Part shown: positions 63,459 to 64,000 of the stretch, piece by piece | Layout of the letters: each line of letters starts with the position of its first letter | How positions within the stretch are numbered: position 1 is the first letter of the stretch | Assembly (NCBI GenBank): GCA_045866215.1 | Contig: AP035880.1 | Span: forward strand, 3,906,001 to 3,970,000 | Length of the DNA: 64,000 bases | Reading direction: 5' to 3' | DNA from: Croceivirga sp009797885 | GTDB taxonomy: Bacteria; Bacteroidota; Bacteroidia; Flavobacteriales; Flavobacteriaceae | Program-made: the position numbers and the translations under genes | The notes under the pieces: generated by a model | Databases searched by the model: none | What the model was told of the DNA's origin: nothing | Seen by the model: the letters and a program-made list of their open reading frames with translations, nothing else

Positions 63459-63523
63459 CCCGATAAATAAATACTGAAAAGTCCCCTTGGAAAGTTTACC
63501 TTCCAAGGGGACTTTTTGTTTTT
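63459..63523 (+). repeat. Right copy of the 65-bp direct repeat, with perfect terminator
   Basis: 57 of 65 bases match 35011-35075, and the last 34 are identical. Within it, AAAAGTCCCCTTGGAA (63477-63492), an 8-nt loop and the inverse arm (63501-63516) form a perfect 16-bp stem followed by T-rich sequence. It is an intrinsic terminator that can work in both directions. Confidence 0.85.
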
Positions 63524-63599
63524 AGGAATAATTAAAGCAACGCTTTAATTTGTAATACCCTTAATTGAATCCCAATTTTTTAAGTTCTTTATCCCTTAA

Positions 63600-64000
63600 A
63601 TGCTTAAAATGAATGAATTGACATTGACCACTGAGCGTTTGTGGCTAAGGCCTACTGCCGTTTATGATGCCGAATTCATCTATGCATTAATGAATACGCC
63701 AAAATGGTTGCAATACATAGGTGACAGGAACATAAAGACCCTTAAGGACGCTGAAAAATATATCTTGGACAATATCATCCCGCAACGGGAAAGGCTGGGT
63801 TATTCAACCTATGCCGTCATTAAAAAAGCGGATAATAGCAAAATGGGGACCTGCGGTCTATACGATAGGGAAGGACTGGAGGGTATCGACATCGGCTTTG
63901 CCTTTCTTCCGGAGTATGAAAGAAGGGGATATGCGCTTGAAGCCACGAGGGCACTAATTGAGACTTCGGCCAAGAAATTCAAGCTGGATGCGCTGAGCGG
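63600..64000 (+). CDS. GNAT-family N-acetyltransferase, RimJ/RimL-like (3' end outside window)
   Basis: The visible 133 residues start MLKMNELTLTTERLWLRP, typical of RimJ/RimL-type acetyltransferases. They continue through IGFAFLPEYERRGYALEATRAL, with the acetyl-CoA-binding loop around ERRGYA. ATG at 63609 is an alternative start. The gene runs off the window. It lies beyond the right direct repeat and probably belongs to the ancestral chromosome next to tRNA-Pro. Confidence 0.88.
   Translation, partial: MLKMNELTLTTERLWLRPTAVYDAEFIYALMNTPKWLQYIGDRNIKTLKDAEKYILDNIIPQRERLGYSTYAVIKKADNSKMGTCGLYDREGLEGIDIGFAFLPEYERRGYALEATRALIETSAKKFKLDALS

Overview
The window is chromosomal DNA of a member of the Flavobacteriaceae (Bacteroidota), probably marine. 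The evidence is the family-typical gene set (DUF3822, DUF4126 and DUF2490 proteins, a plug-domain protein with an MG2-like front, a T9SS-sorted protein), promoters of the Bacteroidota form TTTG-N19/20-TAnnTTTG, and the general lack of Shine-Dalgarno sequences. It is not assigned to a genus.

Positions 1 to about 34.3 kb are ordinary core genome. A + strand run holds a RecD-like helicase, a DUF4126 membrane protein and an envelope-sugar cluster (kdsB, a HAD phosphatase, a KdnB-like oxidase, a PlsC-like acyltransferase). A long - strand run follows, read from thrA downwards: thrA-thrB-thrC, gcvT, glsA, a short-chain dehydrogenase, phhB, yebC. thrA is preceded by a short threonine-rich leader peptide with an overlapping hairpin and U-run, that is, a transcription attenuator. 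A 211-bp inverted-repeat element sits between thrC and gcvT. Next come the NAD(P)HX repair enzyme, clpC, gyrA, a TPR protein, an NlpC/P60 protein whose catalytic Cys is Ser, a thiolase, a PgpH-type HD phosphodiesterase, and a tandem pair of plug-domain proteins.

At 34.3-35.1 kb lie tRNA-Ser(GCT) and tRNA-Pro(TGG). The tRNA-Pro is preceded by a tandem array of 111-114-bp units that each copy its promoter region and first 10 nt. From the 3' end of tRNA-Pro to 63.5 kb the gene content is accessory. This 28.4-kb stretch is bounded by an imperfect 65-bp direct repeat (57/65 identical) that includes a terminator.

The accessory stretch has four parts. (1) A class I terpene synthase. (2) A co-directional - strand block, 51.5 to 40.2 kb: ECF-like sigma factor, membrane TPR/anti-sigma-like protein, secreted subtilase lipoprotein, exported TPR-CHAT protease, DUF2490 protein, P-loop NTPase, a small membrane protein, an HTTM-DCC fusion and a degenerate ABC protein. 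The first four look like a trans-envelope protease-sigma circuit. (3) A group of secreted orphan proteins, a T9SS substrate and an orphan response regulator. (4) An overlapping four-gene operon at 57.8-62.8 kb: HTH controller, SPPY-type DNA methyltransferase, UvrD-like helicase fused to an Fe-S PD-(D/E)XK nuclease, and a C-terminally membrane-anchored protein. It has CCAG/CTGG operator palindromes and a divergent coiled-coil gene under a canonical promoter. It is the best candidate here for an undescribed phage-defence or modification system. Ordinary chromosome resumes with a GNAT acetyltransferase that runs off the window.
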